Part shown: in pieces, positions 30,746 through 41,958 of the stretch | Layout of the letters: each line of letters starts with the position of its first letter | Numbering within the stretch: position 1 is the first letter of the stretch | Source: Saccopteryx bilineata | Lineage: Eukaryota > Chordata > Mammalia > Chiroptera > Emballonuridae | Direction of reading: 5' to 3' | Assembly (NCBI RefSeq): GCF_036850765.1 | Contig: NC_089495.1 | Coordinates: 201,067,847-201,131,846 of the forward strand | Length of the DNA stretch: 64,000 bases | Translations under genes and position numbers: made by a program | Notes under the pieces: generated by a model | What the model was told of the DNA's origin: nothing | Databases searched by the model: none | The model's input: only the letters and a program-made list of their open reading frames with translations

Positions 30746-30920
30746 TGGTCCCCCGAGACAGCGGGAGGAGAAACGGGGCGCCAGGGCTGGGGGCTCCGTA
30801 GGAAGGAAGCGAGCTTTGGGGGCTGTGAAGCCGGCTGGGGCAGTCGTTCTAACTCGCGTGGGTTTCTTCAGGAACTTGTCACCCCAGCGCCGGACAGGCG
30901 AGACTCATCAGGTCCCTTAC

Positions 30921-31072
30921 ATTTTTTTTTAAATTGATTTTTAGAGACAGAGAGAGGGAGAGAACAAGATCTATTTGTTGTTGCACTCATGGATGCATTT
31001 ATTGGCTGAGTTCTGTGTGTGCCCTGACCAGCAACTTTGGCTTATTGGGTTGACGTTCCAATCAGCCGGCCT
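30921..31072 (-). mobile_element. SINE type E, diverged
   Basis: ttaaattgatttttagagac ... gtgtgccctgaccagcaact ... cgttccaatcagccggcc. Same layout as 23935-24093. Confidence 0.65.
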
Positions 31073-31310
31073 CAGGTCCTTCTTTTTAGTTAGAAGAACG
31101 TTTTCCCTAGACCTTGGTTGGGCACTGCTGTCACTCAGGCTCACCAGGCAAGGGAGATTCCTTTGGCCCAGAGCCCTTTGAACACTTGCCACATTAGGGT
31201 GTGTTCTAATGCCTTTAAGTTTCTGTTTCCTTCACACACACGCCTACCCCACAATGCTCTCAGTTAGGGGTTTCTGAAGGTCAGGGAACTTGTTGGGAAA
31301 TCTCTGAATC

Positions 31311-31671
31311 TTTTTTTTTTTTTTTGACCGAGAGAAAGAGAGAGAGAGGGACAGATAGGGACAGATAAACAGGAAGGGAGAGATGAGAAGCATCAATTCT
31401 TCGTTGCAGCTTCTTAGTTGTTCAGTGATTGTTTTTTCATATGTGCCTTGATGGAGGGGTGGCAGGGGGGCTACAGCAGAGCTAGTGACCCGTTGCTCAA
31501 GCCAGCGACCTTGGGCTTCAAGCCAGTGACACCCCCCACCCCTTGCTTAAGTTTATAAGCACCCACTCAAGTGGGATGAGCTCATGCTCAAGAAGGCGAC
31601 CTTGGGGTTTCGAACCTGGGTCCTCTGTCTCAGTCTGAGGGTCTGTCTACTGTGTTACCTCCTGGTCAAGC
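31311..31671 (-). mobile_element. SINE type C
   Basis: Antisense C with poly-T 31311-31325 and head complement ending 'cctcctggtcaagc'. Contains a small insertion near 31530 (cacccccca). TSD around caaatcttt / gaatcttt is weak. Confidence 0.85.
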
Positions 31672-31977
31672 AAATCTTTGCCTCATCATCACCTCCTATA
31701 GCATCCCAGTTAGGGCTCAATATATATGTTGTCCTTGCAGAGCCTGGTAATGATCACTTTTTCTTCATCAAAAGCAGTTTCTCTTCCTCAAATCTAGACA
31801 CTGGGGTTGTGCAGTTGACCACTGAACTCCCAGCAGCCCATGACTTGGTCACATGACATAGTGCAGGTTGTGTGTTTTTATTGACTTTATAGGCTCAAGT
31901 TCAAGCAACCATCTACTAGAAATCTACTCAACTTCCCAAAATGGGTGTGAGACTTCACTTTAGTATATAATTTTTTT

Positions 31978-32337
31978 TTTTTAATTTTTCTGAAATGAGA
32001 AGCAGGGAGACAAGACAGACTCCTGCATGCACCTGACCAGGATCCACCCGGCATGCCCACCAGGGAGCAATGCTCTGCCCATCTGGGTCATTGCTCCGTT
32101 GCAACCGGAGCCATTCTAGCGCCTAAGGCAGAGGCCATGGAGTGGTCCTCAGCACCTGGGCAAACTCTGCTCCAGTGGAGCCTTGGCTGGGAGGAGAAGA
32201 GAGAGACAAAAAGAAGGGTGAGGAGAAAGGGTGGAAAAGCAAATGGGCGCTTCTCCTGTGTGCCCTGGCCAGGAATCAAACCCGGGACTTCCACATGCTG
32301 GGCTGACACTGTACCACTGAGCCAACCGGCCACGGCC
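31978..32337 (-). mobile_element. SINE type A, older
   Basis: Antisense A with more divergence (cggccacggc head). Flanks tataatttttt / tataaattttt. Confidence 0.85.
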
Positions 32338-32684
32338 TATTCTATAAATTTTTGCAGTTGTTGGGTGGAACCCTGTTTGCTGAGGCTGGGGAACTAGGGT
32401 GGAAGAAACTTTAGTGGTTCAACCTAAAGATAGCTTGATGAGTATAGAAACTGTACTTCTCTTTTTCTCTTTACCCTTTTTATCTTCCTCCACTGCCGGG
32501 ATTGGAATGTTTCTTTGAATAGCAACAAGTGGGGATGAAGTTGTTTGATAACTTCTGTCCCCAAAATGTGGTTGGCAACGTTGGCTTTTTGTGACAGTGG
32601 TGTTCTGTAGAGTAAGTTGATGAACTACTCTACATGCTTTTAATTGGTAAAAACTGAATAAGTGTTACAGTTGCTCATTTCTTT

Positions 32685-33044
32685 TTAATTTTTTTTCATG
32701 TTATTTACTTATTTTTTACAGAGACAGAGAGTGAGTCAGAGAGAGGGATAGACAGGGACAGACAGACAGGAACGGAGAGAGGTGAGAAGCATCAATCATT
32801 AGTTTTTCATTGCGCGTTGCGACACCTTAGTTGTTCGTTGATTGCTCTCTCATATGTGCCTTGACCGCGGGCCTTCAGCAGACCGAGTAACTCCTTGCTG
32901 GAGCCAGCGATCTTGGGTTCAAGCTGGTGAGCTTTGCTCAAACCAGATGAACCCGTGCTCAAGCTGGCGACCTCGGGGTCTCGAACCTGGGTCCTCTGCA
33001 TCCCAGTCCGACGCTCTATCCACTGCGCCACCGCCTGGTCAGGC
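32685..33044 (-). mobile_element. SINE type C
   Basis: Antisense C. TSD cagttgctcatttctt at about 32668-32683 and 33045-33060. Confidence 0.92.
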
Positions 33045-33411
33045 CAGTTGCTCATTTCTTACTGTCTTCTTTCTCTTGACCAAACTTGAGCAGGCTTCTC
33101 TCTCTCCTTCAGACCCTGAACTCTTGCTTGCCTCCAAAACTGAGCAAACACTCAAATAGTGGAGTATGCCCTCTGATCAGCTTCCCCTGGGAACTAGCTG
33201 CCTATAGCAGGACATTGCCCTGTCGAACCCCACTGGGGTCTCTTCCCCTCCTGAGATTCTGCTTATCTCTGCTTGCCTCTCCTTTAATCTATTAAAAAAC
33301 ACCACCGTTTTCTGTTGGATTTTGCACTGTTTACATACGTCTGAGAGAGGAATGTTCTCACTACTGCAGTAGTCTTTCTAAGTTAAGTCTCTCTCCATCT
33401 AAGTGCAGATT

Positions 33412-33755
33412 TGTTTTTATTATTAATTAATTAATTTATTTAGACAGACAGACAGGAAGGGAGAGAGATGAGAAGCATCAACTTTGTTGTTGTGGCACTT
33501 TTGTTGTTCATTGCTTTCCCATATGTGCCTTGACCCAGGAGCTCCAGCTGAGCCAGTGACCCCTTGCTAAAGCCAGCGACCATTGGGCTTCAAGCCAGTG
33601 ACCTGTGAGTCATGTCTATAATTCCATGCTCAAGCCAGCGACCCTGTGCTCAAGCTGGTGAGCCTGGGCTCAAGCCAGATACCTTGGGGTTTCAAACCTG
33701 GGTCTTCAATGTCTCAGGTTGACGCTCTATTCACTGTGCCACCACCTGGTCAGGC
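33412..33755 (-). mobile_element. SINE type C, first of three same-site insertions
   Basis: Antisense C, flanked by cagatttgtttttatta on the left (about 33405) and cagatctgtttttt on the right (33756). Confidence 0.88.
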
Positions 33756-33768
33756 CAGATCTGTTTTT

Positions 33769-34180
33769 TTTTTGTTTGTTTGTTTGGGTTTTTTTTTGTA
33801 TTTTTCTGAAGCTGGAAACGGGGAGAGACAATCAGACAGACTCCCGCATGCGCCCGACCGGGATCCACCCGGCACGCCCACCAGGGGGCGACGCTCTGCC
33901 CACCAGGGGGCGATGCTCTGCCCCTCTGGGGCATCGCTCTGTTGCCACCAGAGCCACTCTAGTGCCTGGGGCAGGGGCCAGGGAGGCATTCTCAGCGCCC
34001 GGGCCACCTTTGCTCTAATGGAGCCTTGCTGTGGGAGGGGAAGAGAGAGACAGAGAGGAAGGAGAGGGGGAGGGGTGGAGAAGCAGATGGGCGCTTCTCC
34101 TGTGTGCCCTGGCCGGGAATCGAACCCGAGACTTCTGCACGCCAGGCCGACGCTCTACCACTGAGCCAACCAGCCAGGGC
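33769..34180 (-). mobile_element. SINE type A, second of three same-site insertions
   Basis: Antisense A. TSD cagatctgttttt at 33756-33768 and 34182-34194. Confidence 0.92.
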
Positions 34181-34194
34181 CCAGATCTGTTTTT

Positions 34195-34956
34195 TTTTTT
34201 TTTTTTTTATGCTCTGGCTAGAAAAATGTCTGCGCGGGTGGAACAGGCGGCACAGAGATTAAGAACAGGTGCGCGAATAATTAGAAGCCGTGTATGTAAG
34301 AGATCTCCAATCAGTTCCCAGCTTTTTTGGCGATAGTTAAATTGGTGAGGGTGTTAACACCAAAAGTCCCTTCAGGAGGCTAATTGAGTGGGTTCTGTGG
34401 CCTGGCCACAGCGGAGAAGAAGAACAGTTTCTTCTTCCTTAGGGAGGGAGATTCCTGTGCCCCTACAGCCGCCCTCAGTTCTCGGAGTGCTCAGACCTGA
34501 GCATTAGCATCCTAAAAACTCAAGGTCCAGCCACGGATGAAAGTGGGTGTGCTTGGGGAATTCTCCACAAGCACACGCACTCGGACGAACAGAAAAGACT
34601 TCCCTGACGTAGCTACGTTTCGGACAGGGAGTCTCGGAGGAAAGAACCGAGAGGAATGCTGGAGGCAGGGGACTTACCGCACCGTGCGCCAAAGTGGGTG
34701 GAAGTCGGAGATCCTGGTTCTTTCTCGGAGGGGAGGGGAAAGGAGCGGTCCTTGCCGACTTCTAACTCCTTCCGGGTTTTCAGCACCAAAATGTAAGGTA
34801 TTTTTCCCCTCCGAGAAGGAAGGAAGAGGGCCGGAGCCGCAAAGTGTGGAATAAGTAAAGGGCTTTATTGAGTACAGAGCGCGCATCCCGCCCGGCAAGG
34901 TTCCCTGGCCCTGAGGAAAGAAAGATGGAGGAGAGATGGAGGTCAGGGAAGTTGCC
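34195..34956 (-). mobile_element. Retrocopy of an ERV transcript (R-U5-PBS-leader-poly(A))
   Basis: On the minus strand the copy begins at 34956, has AATAAA at 34864-34869, an LTR-end CA (34792-34793), then tggtgctgaaaacccgga, a PBS-like sequence (34771-34788), about 560 nt of leader with a donor-like ggtaagtcc (about 34672), and a long poly(A) tail (T-run 34190-34208 on +). It is bounded by a 13-bp TSD cagatctgttttt (34182-34194 and 34957-34969). A 5' end inside the LTR, a tail and a long TSD suggest L1-mediated copying of a viral RNA, not integration. No gag ORF is evident. Confidence 0.65.
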
Positions 34957-35085
34957 CAGATCTGTTTTTATATGACAACACTAAGCACAAAGCTGCCGGG
35001 TCCTTTTGCTCTTATGCAATACAGTCTCACAGGAACTGTGAAATGTAGAAGCTATAATTTATTTATTTATGTTTTTATGTATCTT

Positions 35086-35405
35086 TTTTTTTTTTTTTTT
35101 TACAGAGGCAGAGATAGACAGGGACAGACAGACAGGAACAGAGAGAGATGAGAAGCATCAATCATCAGTTTCTCGTTGCGCGTTGCGACTTCTTAGTTGT
35201 TCATTGATTGCTTTCTCACATGTGCCTTGACCGTGGGCCTTCAGCAGACCGAGTAACCCCTTGCTGGAGCCAGCGACCTTAGGTCCAAGCTGGCGAGCTC
35301 TTTGCTCAAGCCAGATGAGCCCGCGCGCGACCTCGGAGTCTCGAACCTGGGTACTTCCGCATCCCAGTCTGACGCTCTATCCACTGCGCCACCGCCTGGT
35401 CAGGC
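35086..35405 (-). mobile_element. SINE type C
   Basis: Antisense C. TSD tgtttttatgtatctt at 35070-35085 and 35406-35421. Confidence 0.92.
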
Positions 35406-35424
35406 TGTTTTTATGTATCTTAAC

Positions 35425-35545
35425 AGATGATGTGTTTGAGGTCAAAAGATGTTAAGTAACTTTCCAGAGGTCACACAGCTAGAAAAGAGAGCTGGATTTT
35501 AGGGTTAGGTCTTTAGATGCCAGAATTCGTGCCAGCTATACCTTA
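35425..35545 (-). mobile_element. MIR fragment
   Basis: gttaagtaactttccagaggtcacacagctag is the reverse of the MIR core (ctagctgtgtgacc). It carries on as 'agagctggatttt'. Confidence 0.75.
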
Positions 35546-35939
35546 ACAAGTATTCTTTCCAAAGACCGTTGGAGACCCCTCACCAATAAGGGAACAAACA
35601 CACCAATTAAAAAAAAATGGAGAACATACCTGCAGTTATAAAATTAACTAAGAACAAGGGAAGAAAAATGGAAAAATGAACAAAACACAGGAACAAACAA
35701 TTGACAACCAGCCAATAAAAGACATTCAGTCTCAACATAATTTAAAGAATACTGATTTTGAAATTCAGTTTGGAAAGTATTTAAAGATTGATAATAGGAG
35801 AAATAGGTAATCCAGTATAGTTGATGAAAGTGTTAGTAGAGTGGGAAAAATAGATTATAAACAACATAATTTTATTTGTGTGACATAACATAATTTATAG
35901 ATAAGTGTATTGAATAATACCAGAAATATTAGCAGTGGA

Positions 35940-36470
35940 CCTGACCTGATGGCACAGTATAGAAAGCGTTGACCTGGAATGCTGAGATCCCCAGTTTGAG
36001 ACCCTGGACTTGTAGGGTCAAGGTACCTATGGGAAGCAAATACTATGAGTTAATGCTTCTGCTCCTACCCCCTTTCTCTCTCATCTCTCTAAAATCAATA
36101 AACATTTTTTTTTTTTTAAATCAAGTGAGAGGCAGGGAGACAGAGAGACAGATTCCTGCATGAGCCCCAGCCAGGATCCACCTGCCAACTCCCATCTGGG
36201 ACTGTTGCTCGGCAACCGAGCTATTTTAGTGTCTAAGGCCAGACAGTGAAGCCATCCTCAGTGCCCAGGGTCAACTTGCTCATTCCAGCTGTGGCTGCAG
36301 GAGGGGACAAAAGAGGGGGAGGAGGAGAGGTGGAGAATTAGATGGTCACTTCTCTGGTGTGGCCTAACCAGAAATCGAACCTGGGACTTCCACATGCCCT
36401 ACCTACTACCGCTGCACCAACCTGCCAGGCCAATAAACAAAATCTTTTATATAAATATTTTTTAAAATGT
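35940..36470 (+). mobile_element. SINE type B, split by an A' SINE
   Basis: Head cctgacctgatggcacagta, tail caataaaca, then the nested element, then caataaacaaaatc. Confidence 0.8.
36105..36431 (-). mobile_element. SINE type A' nested in the B tail
   Basis: Antisense older A with 'gttgctcggcaaccgagc'. TSD caataaaca on both sides. Confidence 0.82.
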
Positions 36471-36515
36471 CAACAGTGATTATTAGGAGAATTTAAGTAA
36501 GTTTTGATATTTAAT

Positions 36516-36689
36516 TTTTTTAAGACTTTATTTATTCATTTTAGAGAGGAGAAAGAGAGAGAGAAAGGGGGGAGGAGCAGAAAGCATCAACTCCCATATG
36601 TGCTCTGACCAGGCAAGCCCAGGGTTTCGAACCAGAGACTTCAGCGTTCTAGGTCGACGCTTTATCCACTGCGCTACCACAGGCCAGGC
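36516..36689 (-). mobile_element. SINE type B
   Basis: Antisense B ending caggccaggc. Confidence 0.88.
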
Positions 36690-36699
36690 GAATAAATTT

Positions 36700-37450
36700 A
36701 TTTTATTTTATTTTTTATTTTTAATTTTTATTTTTTGTATTTTTCTGAAGCTAGAAACCGGGAGAGACTGTCAGCCAGACTCCCGCATGCGCCCGACCGG
36801 GATCCACCCAGCACGCCCACCAGGGGGTGACGCTCTGCCCACCAGGGGGCAATGCGCTGCCCCCAGGGGTGTCGCTCTGCTGCGACCAGAGCCACTCTAG
36901 CGCCTGGGGCAGAGGCCAAGGAGCCATCCCCAGCGCCCAGGCCATCTTTGCTCCAGTGGAGCCTTGGCTGCGGGAGGGGAAGAGAGAGACAGAGAGGAAG
37001 GAGAGGGGGAGGGGGGGAGAAGCAAATGGGCGCTTCTCCTGTGTGCCCTGGCCGGGAATCTAACCTGGGACTTCTACACGCCAGGCCGACGCTCTACCAC
37101 TGAGGCAACCAGCCAGGGCTTATTTTATTTTTTTACAGAGAGTCAGAGTGAGGGATAGACAGGGACAGATAGACAGGAACGGAGAGATGAGAAGCATCAA
37201 TCATTAGTTTTTCGTTGCGCATTGCGACACCTTAGTTGTTCATTGATTGCTTTCTCATATGTGCCTTGACCATAGGCCTTCAGCAGACCGAGTAATCCCT
37301 TGCTTGAGCCAGCAACCTTGGGTCCAAGCTGGTGAATTTTTGCTCAAACTAGATGAGCCCACACTCAAGCTGGTGACCTTGGAGTCTCGAACCTGGGGCT
37401 TCCGCATCCCAGTCTGACGCTCTATCCATTGCGCCATGGCCTGGTCAGGC
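36700..37450 (-). mobile_element. SINE type C with an A nested in its tail
   Basis: C body at 37131-37450, tail at 36700-36733. The unit is flanked by ccaggcgaataaattt at 36684-36699 and about 37451-37466, so the C insertion came first. Confidence 0.8.
36734..37119 (-). mobile_element. SINE type A nested in the C tail
   Basis: Antisense A with two copies of the gcccaccagggggtgacgct unit. Flanks ttattttatttt on both sides. Confidence 0.88.
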
Positions 37451-37466
37451 CAGGCGAATAAATTTT

Positions 37467-37836
37467 TTTTTTTTTTTTTTTACTTTTCCGAAGCTGGAAA
37501 CGGGGAGGCAATCAGACAAACGCCCACATGCACCCAACCGGGATCCACCCGGCACGCCCACCAGGGGGCGATGCTCTGCTCCTCTGGGGCATCGCTCTGT
37601 CGCCACCAGAGCCACTCTAGCGCTTGGGGCAGAAGCCAGGGAGCCATCCCCGACGCCCGGGCCATCTTTTGCTCCAATGGAGCCTCGGCTGTGGGAGGGG
37701 AAGAGAGAGACAGAGAGGAAGGGGGGGGGGGTGGAGAAGCAGATGGGCGCTTCTCCTGTGTGCCCTGGCTGGGAATTGAACCCGAGACTCCTGCACGCCA
37801 GGCCGACGCTGTACCACTGAGCCATCCGGCCAGGGC
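37467..37836 (-). mobile_element. SINE type A
   Basis: Antisense A beginning with an 18-nt T-run next to the C copy. Right flank cccccaaaatg gives no clear TSD. Confidence 0.88.
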
Positions 37837-38039
37837 CCCCAAAATGTCTTCAGTTAAATATTTTCCTTCTTTTTGAAAATTACTTCCTTATTTTCTCATT
37901 ACTTTTTTTTTAATGTGACCATAGCAAATAGATCTTTCTATAAAACATACTCTTTCACCTACCCTCCATCTCCCTTTGGTAACCATTAGCTTGTTCTCTG
38001 TATCTAAAGGTCTTTCATTACCTTTAGAAAGATTTTTGT

Positions 38040-38656
38040 TTGTTTGAAAATAGTCCAGAGTTCTGGAATCTGAGATCAGGAAGAACTATAATAAATTATG
38101 TAGAAACAGAAAGGAAAATAAACCTAGGGGGTGGGGTGGAGGGGGATATATGGCAAATGAATGGTGATGGACACAGACTTGACTTGGGTAGGGGTGTGGA
38201 CACAATACAGTGTACAGCTTGACTGGGCGGTGGCGCAGTGGATAGAGCATCAGACTGGGATGCGGAAGACCCAGGTTCAAGACCCCTGAGGTTGCCAGCT
38301 TGAGTGAGGGCTCATCTGGTTTGAGCTAAAGCTCACCAGCTTGAGCCCAAGGTCGCTGGCTCCAGCAAGGGGTTACTCGGTCTGCTGAAGGCCCGTGGTC
38401 AAGGCACTTATGAGAAGGCAATCAATGAACAACTAAGGTGTTGCAATGCGCAACGAAAAACTAATGATTGATGCTTCTCATCTCTCTGTTCTTGTCTGTC
38501 TGTCCCTGTCTATCCCTCTCTCTGACACTCTCTCCGTCTCTGTAAAAAGAAAAGTACAGTGTACAGATATGTGTTGTAGAATTGGGCACCTGAAACCTGT
38601 ATATTTATGTCAATCAGTGTCACCCCAATAGAATCAATTAAAAAAATAAATCGTAT
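38040..38656 (+). mobile_element. L1 3' UTR fragment
   Basis: ggaaaataaacctagggggtgg ... gttgtagaattgggcacctgaaacctgt ... atcagtgtcaccccaatagaatcaattaaaaaa, an L1 3' end with tail. Split by a C SINE. The antisense of the same family appears at 47710-47830. Confidence 0.7.
38218..38553 (+). mobile_element. SINE type C in the L1 3' end
   Basis: Sense C. TSD nacagtgtacag at about 38205-38217 and 38554-38567. Confidence 0.9.
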
Positions 38657-39097
38657 AGATAAGTCTTTCAAAACACAGAGAATTGTGAGCTTTACCTGCA
38701 GGTTTTAGAACTAAATCAACACTTTGGCCATCCCTCAGACTGTGGTTTTGACTGTACTATTCTAAGAACAATAGGCTGTTTCCCCCCACCCCAACCCTTA
38801 CCTGTTTTAAAAGGAAGCTGCCAGTTTTGTGGCTGCACTTGCCAATAATTTACTTCAGTAATTTAAAAAATTTCACTTGACTTATCATAAAAGTCTCTTG
38901 GTTTAGTTTTCTAATTAGAATGAAGACCTTCCCAGTGGCAATTCCAGAAAGTGGTATTTGACACAGTTCATTGCCTATAGTAGCTGCACTTGATAAATGT
39001 GGATCTGAGTAAATGCTGGTGGGCCCAAACTGAAAGAAAGAAAAAAGCATATGCTGTAAATACTGAAGTCATCTCTGCTCTCCCTTTTCTTCCATAG

Positions 39098-39164
39098 AAA
39101 ATAAAATCACAGGCTCATTACTGCCTTATCTTGATGAGTCTCTTCTTGAAAATCTGGGAATAAG
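39098..39164 (+). CDS. SAMHD1: SAMHD1 exon 2
   Basis: 67 nt. With the G ending exon 1 it completes a Glu codon, then reads NKITGSLLPYLDESLLENLG, residues 71-90, the second half of the SAM domain (human [21 protein letters not shown] region). Acceptor ttccatag, donor gtaaga. Phase leaves two bases (ag) for exon 3. Confidence 0.95.
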
Positions 39165-39204
39165 GTAAGAATGATAAAATTCACACTGTGGTCAGCCATG
39201 CTTG

Positions 39205-39828
39205 TGTTGTAAAGTACCGTACCCCAGATGCTGAAAAGTACTGTACCTCACTTCTGCGGGTTCACGTGGAGATACCAAGTCCAGATGAATTTTGAAGGGT
39301 TTTATTAAAGGAGGAGATTTATTAAATATGCCGGCCGCGTATGGCTGACACGGGGAATTTGCAGACCCAAATCATGTGCGCCAAATACATCTCAGGGGCT
39401 GGTTATATACCCTTGTTCACACAGGCTGGGGAGAGTGTGATATCATGGCACAAGCTTACAACATTTGTTTAGGAGATACACAAAAACATTAAAACTTTCA
39501 AGGTAACACAATCAAAAACATTTACAATAGTTCAGGGTTCATCTTCCCTCCTTTGCCTAGACGTATGTTACTCTCAGGATTCCAGGAAGGGGGAGGAACT
39601 ATAATCAATGCAGGGTGGTATGTAAATTCTGCCTCCCATTGAAAGAGAAGAAGTTTCTCAGTTAACCTTTATTTTAGATTTAAAATTAAATGACCCATTG
39701 TTCTTGCAAGCCAGAAACTTCTACATTCTTCTCCCTCCCCTCCCCAAAGGAAGGATGGGACAGGAAAGCCTGACCTTTCCTCCTAGAATATCAATATTAA
39801 TTTAGCAGCTTTTTGGCACCTTATTACA
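39205..39828 (-). mobile_element. Solo LTR, 624 bp
   Basis: Perfect TG...CA ends (tgttgtaaagtaccgtacc at the left as complement of the 3' end; ggcaccttattaca right) and a perfect 4-bp TSD cttg (39201-39204 and 39829-39832). Same family as 17730-19057. Antisense to SAMHD1. AATAAA on the minus strand near 39302 (complement tttatt). Confidence 0.88.
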
Positions 39829-39965
39829 CTTGTGACCATTCAATTCACTATTGAGGGTCATAACCCAAGATTGCTGATATTAACTGTATGCACTTTAAAA
39901 CAATGCACTGCCTGCTGGTTAACACAGTTGTTTTTGTTTGTACTTGCTGTATAAATTCTATGTTT

Positions 39966-40341
39966 TTTGTTTGTTTGTTTATTAATTGAGAGGTGAGGGG
40001 GCAGGGAGACATTCGCCCCGACCGGAATCCTCCCAGCAACCTCTGTCTGGGGCTAATGTTCTGCCCATCTGGGGCCACTGCTTTGTTGCTCAGCAACCGA
40101 GCTATTTTTGTGGCTGAGGTGAGGCAATGGAGCCATTCTCAGTGCTGGAGACCAACTTGCTTGAACCAGTGGAGCCATGGCTTCAGGAGGGGAAGAGAGA
40201 GGAAGAGAGAGAGAGAGAGAGAAAGGGGAGGAGAAGGGGTGGAGAAGCAATCACTTCTTCTGTGTGCCCTGACCAGAGATTGAACCCAGGACATCCACAT
40301 GCTAGGCCAACACTCTACCTCTGAGCCAACTGGCCAGGGCT
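39966..40341 (-). mobile_element. SINE type A'
   Basis: Older A with 'tgttgctcagcaaccgagc' and (GA)n. TSD taaattctatgttt left (39952) and right (40343). Confidence 0.88.
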
Positions 40342-40361
40342 TTAAATTCTATGTTTAATAT

Positions 40362-40725
40362 ATATTTTCTTAATTTTTATTTATTTATTTATTTTTTACA
40401 GAGACATAGAGTGAGTCAGAGAGAGGGATAGACAGGGACAGACGGACAGGAACGGAGAGAGATGAGAAGCATCAATCATTAGTTTTTCATTGCGCGTTGC
40501 AACACCTTAGTTGTTTATTGATTGCTTTCTCATATGTGCCTTGACCATGGGCCTTCAGCAGACCGAGTAACCCCTTGCTGGAGCCAGCGACCTTGGGTTC
40601 AAGCTGGTGGGCTTTTGCTCAAACCAGATGAGCCCGCGCTCAAGCTGGCGACCTCGGGATCTTGAACTCGGGTCCTCTGCATCCCAGTCCGATGCTCTAT
40701 CCACTGTGCCACCGCCTGGTCAGGC
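40362..40725 (-). mobile_element. SINE type C
   Basis: Antisense C. TSD tctatgtttaatat at about 40347 and 40726. Confidence 0.9.
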
Positions 40726-40756
40726 TCTATGTTTAATATTATTAATGATGCCTTTA

Positions 40757-41109
40757 AAAAAAAAAAAATCAGTGAGAGGGGAGGCAGACAGACAGACTCC
40801 TATATGCTTCCTGACCAACCTGCACCTGGCAAGCCCACTAGGGGGCGATTTTCTATCTATCTGGGGCCATGCTCGCAACCAAGCTTTTCTTAGTGCCTGA
40901 GATGGAGGCCATGGTGCCATCCTCAGTGCCGGTGGGCCAACTTGCTCCAATTGAGCCATGGCTGCAGGCGGGGGAGGAGAGAGAGAGAGGCAAAAGGGGG
41001 AGGAATGGAGAATTAGATGGATGATTCTTCTCTGTGCCCTGACTGGGAATCGAACCTGGGACATCTACATGCTGGGCCAATGCTCTATCACTGAGACAAC
41101 CGGCCAGGG
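40757..41109 (-). mobile_element. SINE type A'
   Basis: Antisense A'. Flanks ttaatgatgcctttt and ttaatgatacctatttt. Confidence 0.87.
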
Positions 41110-41374
41110 TTAATGATACCTATTTTAAAAAATTTTTGCTGACGAGCCTTCATAAAGTTGGTAGTAACCAACTTTTTACTGTTAAGTTCAGGATAATTGA
41201 ATTATACACATCAGAATATATAAGAATATATAAGAACTGACGGAGCAAAAGAAAAAAAAACTGCAAGAAAAATCAAGGCTAGAACCCTTTCTTGATCATA
41301 TTTCTAGGTCTTTTTAATGCTATCTTAAGACTGGAATGTATCCCTGCTATTAGATTTAGAGACTCAAAGTAGTT

Positions 41375-41505
41375 TGGCACTTTTTAGCTATCTGATTTGG
41401 CATGTTATTTAACTTTCAGTCTCTGCCCCTGTGAAATGGATGATAATAATAATAAGACAATGCATATCAAGTGATTAGTACATGATAAACTCTTAATAAA
41501 TTGTA
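41375..41505 (+). mobile_element. MIR fragment
   Basis: gctatctgatttggcatgttatttaactttcagtctctgcccctgtgaaatggatgataataat, typical MIR 3' part, diverged. Confidence 0.7.
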
Positions 41506-41958
41506 TATATACAGACATACGCATATGTCCTTAGGTGTGGCTGGAGGTTCTAAGGTCTAGATTAGTGTAGGTCCACTTTAAAGACCTCAGTTGAGGATGC
41601 AGTGTTTATTCCTTAAAACTGAAACTTTACTTCTTTTAGAGAATTGACAACAATGGTGTAATGTGTTCTTCCTGGAATTCCACTTAGCTAAATGTTGTTT
41701 GTGGTGACAGTAACCAAAGAATCAAAACAAAGGATTATACTGAATTGCTTCATGTACTATTGCTTAATATTGATAATGATCACTTTTTACTGACTTTTAA
41801 TAAATGTCTTTTGGATCAGAATCTTCAGTGACCTCATCTTGCCTCTTTCATAATCACATTCCAGCCCCCTTCACCCCTTCCAGGTCCCCCTTACTACCTA
41901 TTTTTAAATGCAGTGGTTACAATTTTGATTGAATTGAATTTATTTTCATAGTCTTTTT

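Larger units (their letters stand above)
29590..30900 (+). promoter_or_regulatory. SAMHD1: SAMHD1 CpG island promoter
   Basis: An abrupt rise in CpG and GC from about 29590, covering the presumed TSS, exon 1 and the start of intron 1. No TATA box near exon 1. Three NRF-1-like motifs: gcgcttgcgcg (29636-29646), tgcgcctgcgc (29704-29714) and tgcgcctgcgc (29769-29779); the last two lie in a repeated cagtgcgcctgcgcg. Consistent with a broad, TATA-less promoter. The exact TSS is not determinable here. Confidence 0.75.
30042..39097 (+). other. SAMHD1: SAMHD1 intron 1
   Basis: 9.06-kb intron from gtaaca to tcttccatag. Starts with two GC minisatellites, then SINEs, an ERV transcript copy and an L1 3' end. 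Unassigned stretches: 31072-31310, 31672-31977, 32338-32666, 33045-33411 (sparse, no ORF), 35570-35939, 37837-38039 and 38657-39097. Confidence 0.9.

Noticed and set aside
30172..30801. 209-codon arginine-rich repeat frame
   Set aside because: Another frame of the same minisatellite, without a splice or start context.
29826..30932. 368-codon open frame over SAMHD1 exon 1 and the minisatellites
   Set aside because: It is in a different frame from SAMHD1 and stays open because GC-rich repeats of 48 and 54 bp are multiples of three; the peptide is only a repeat of the unit.
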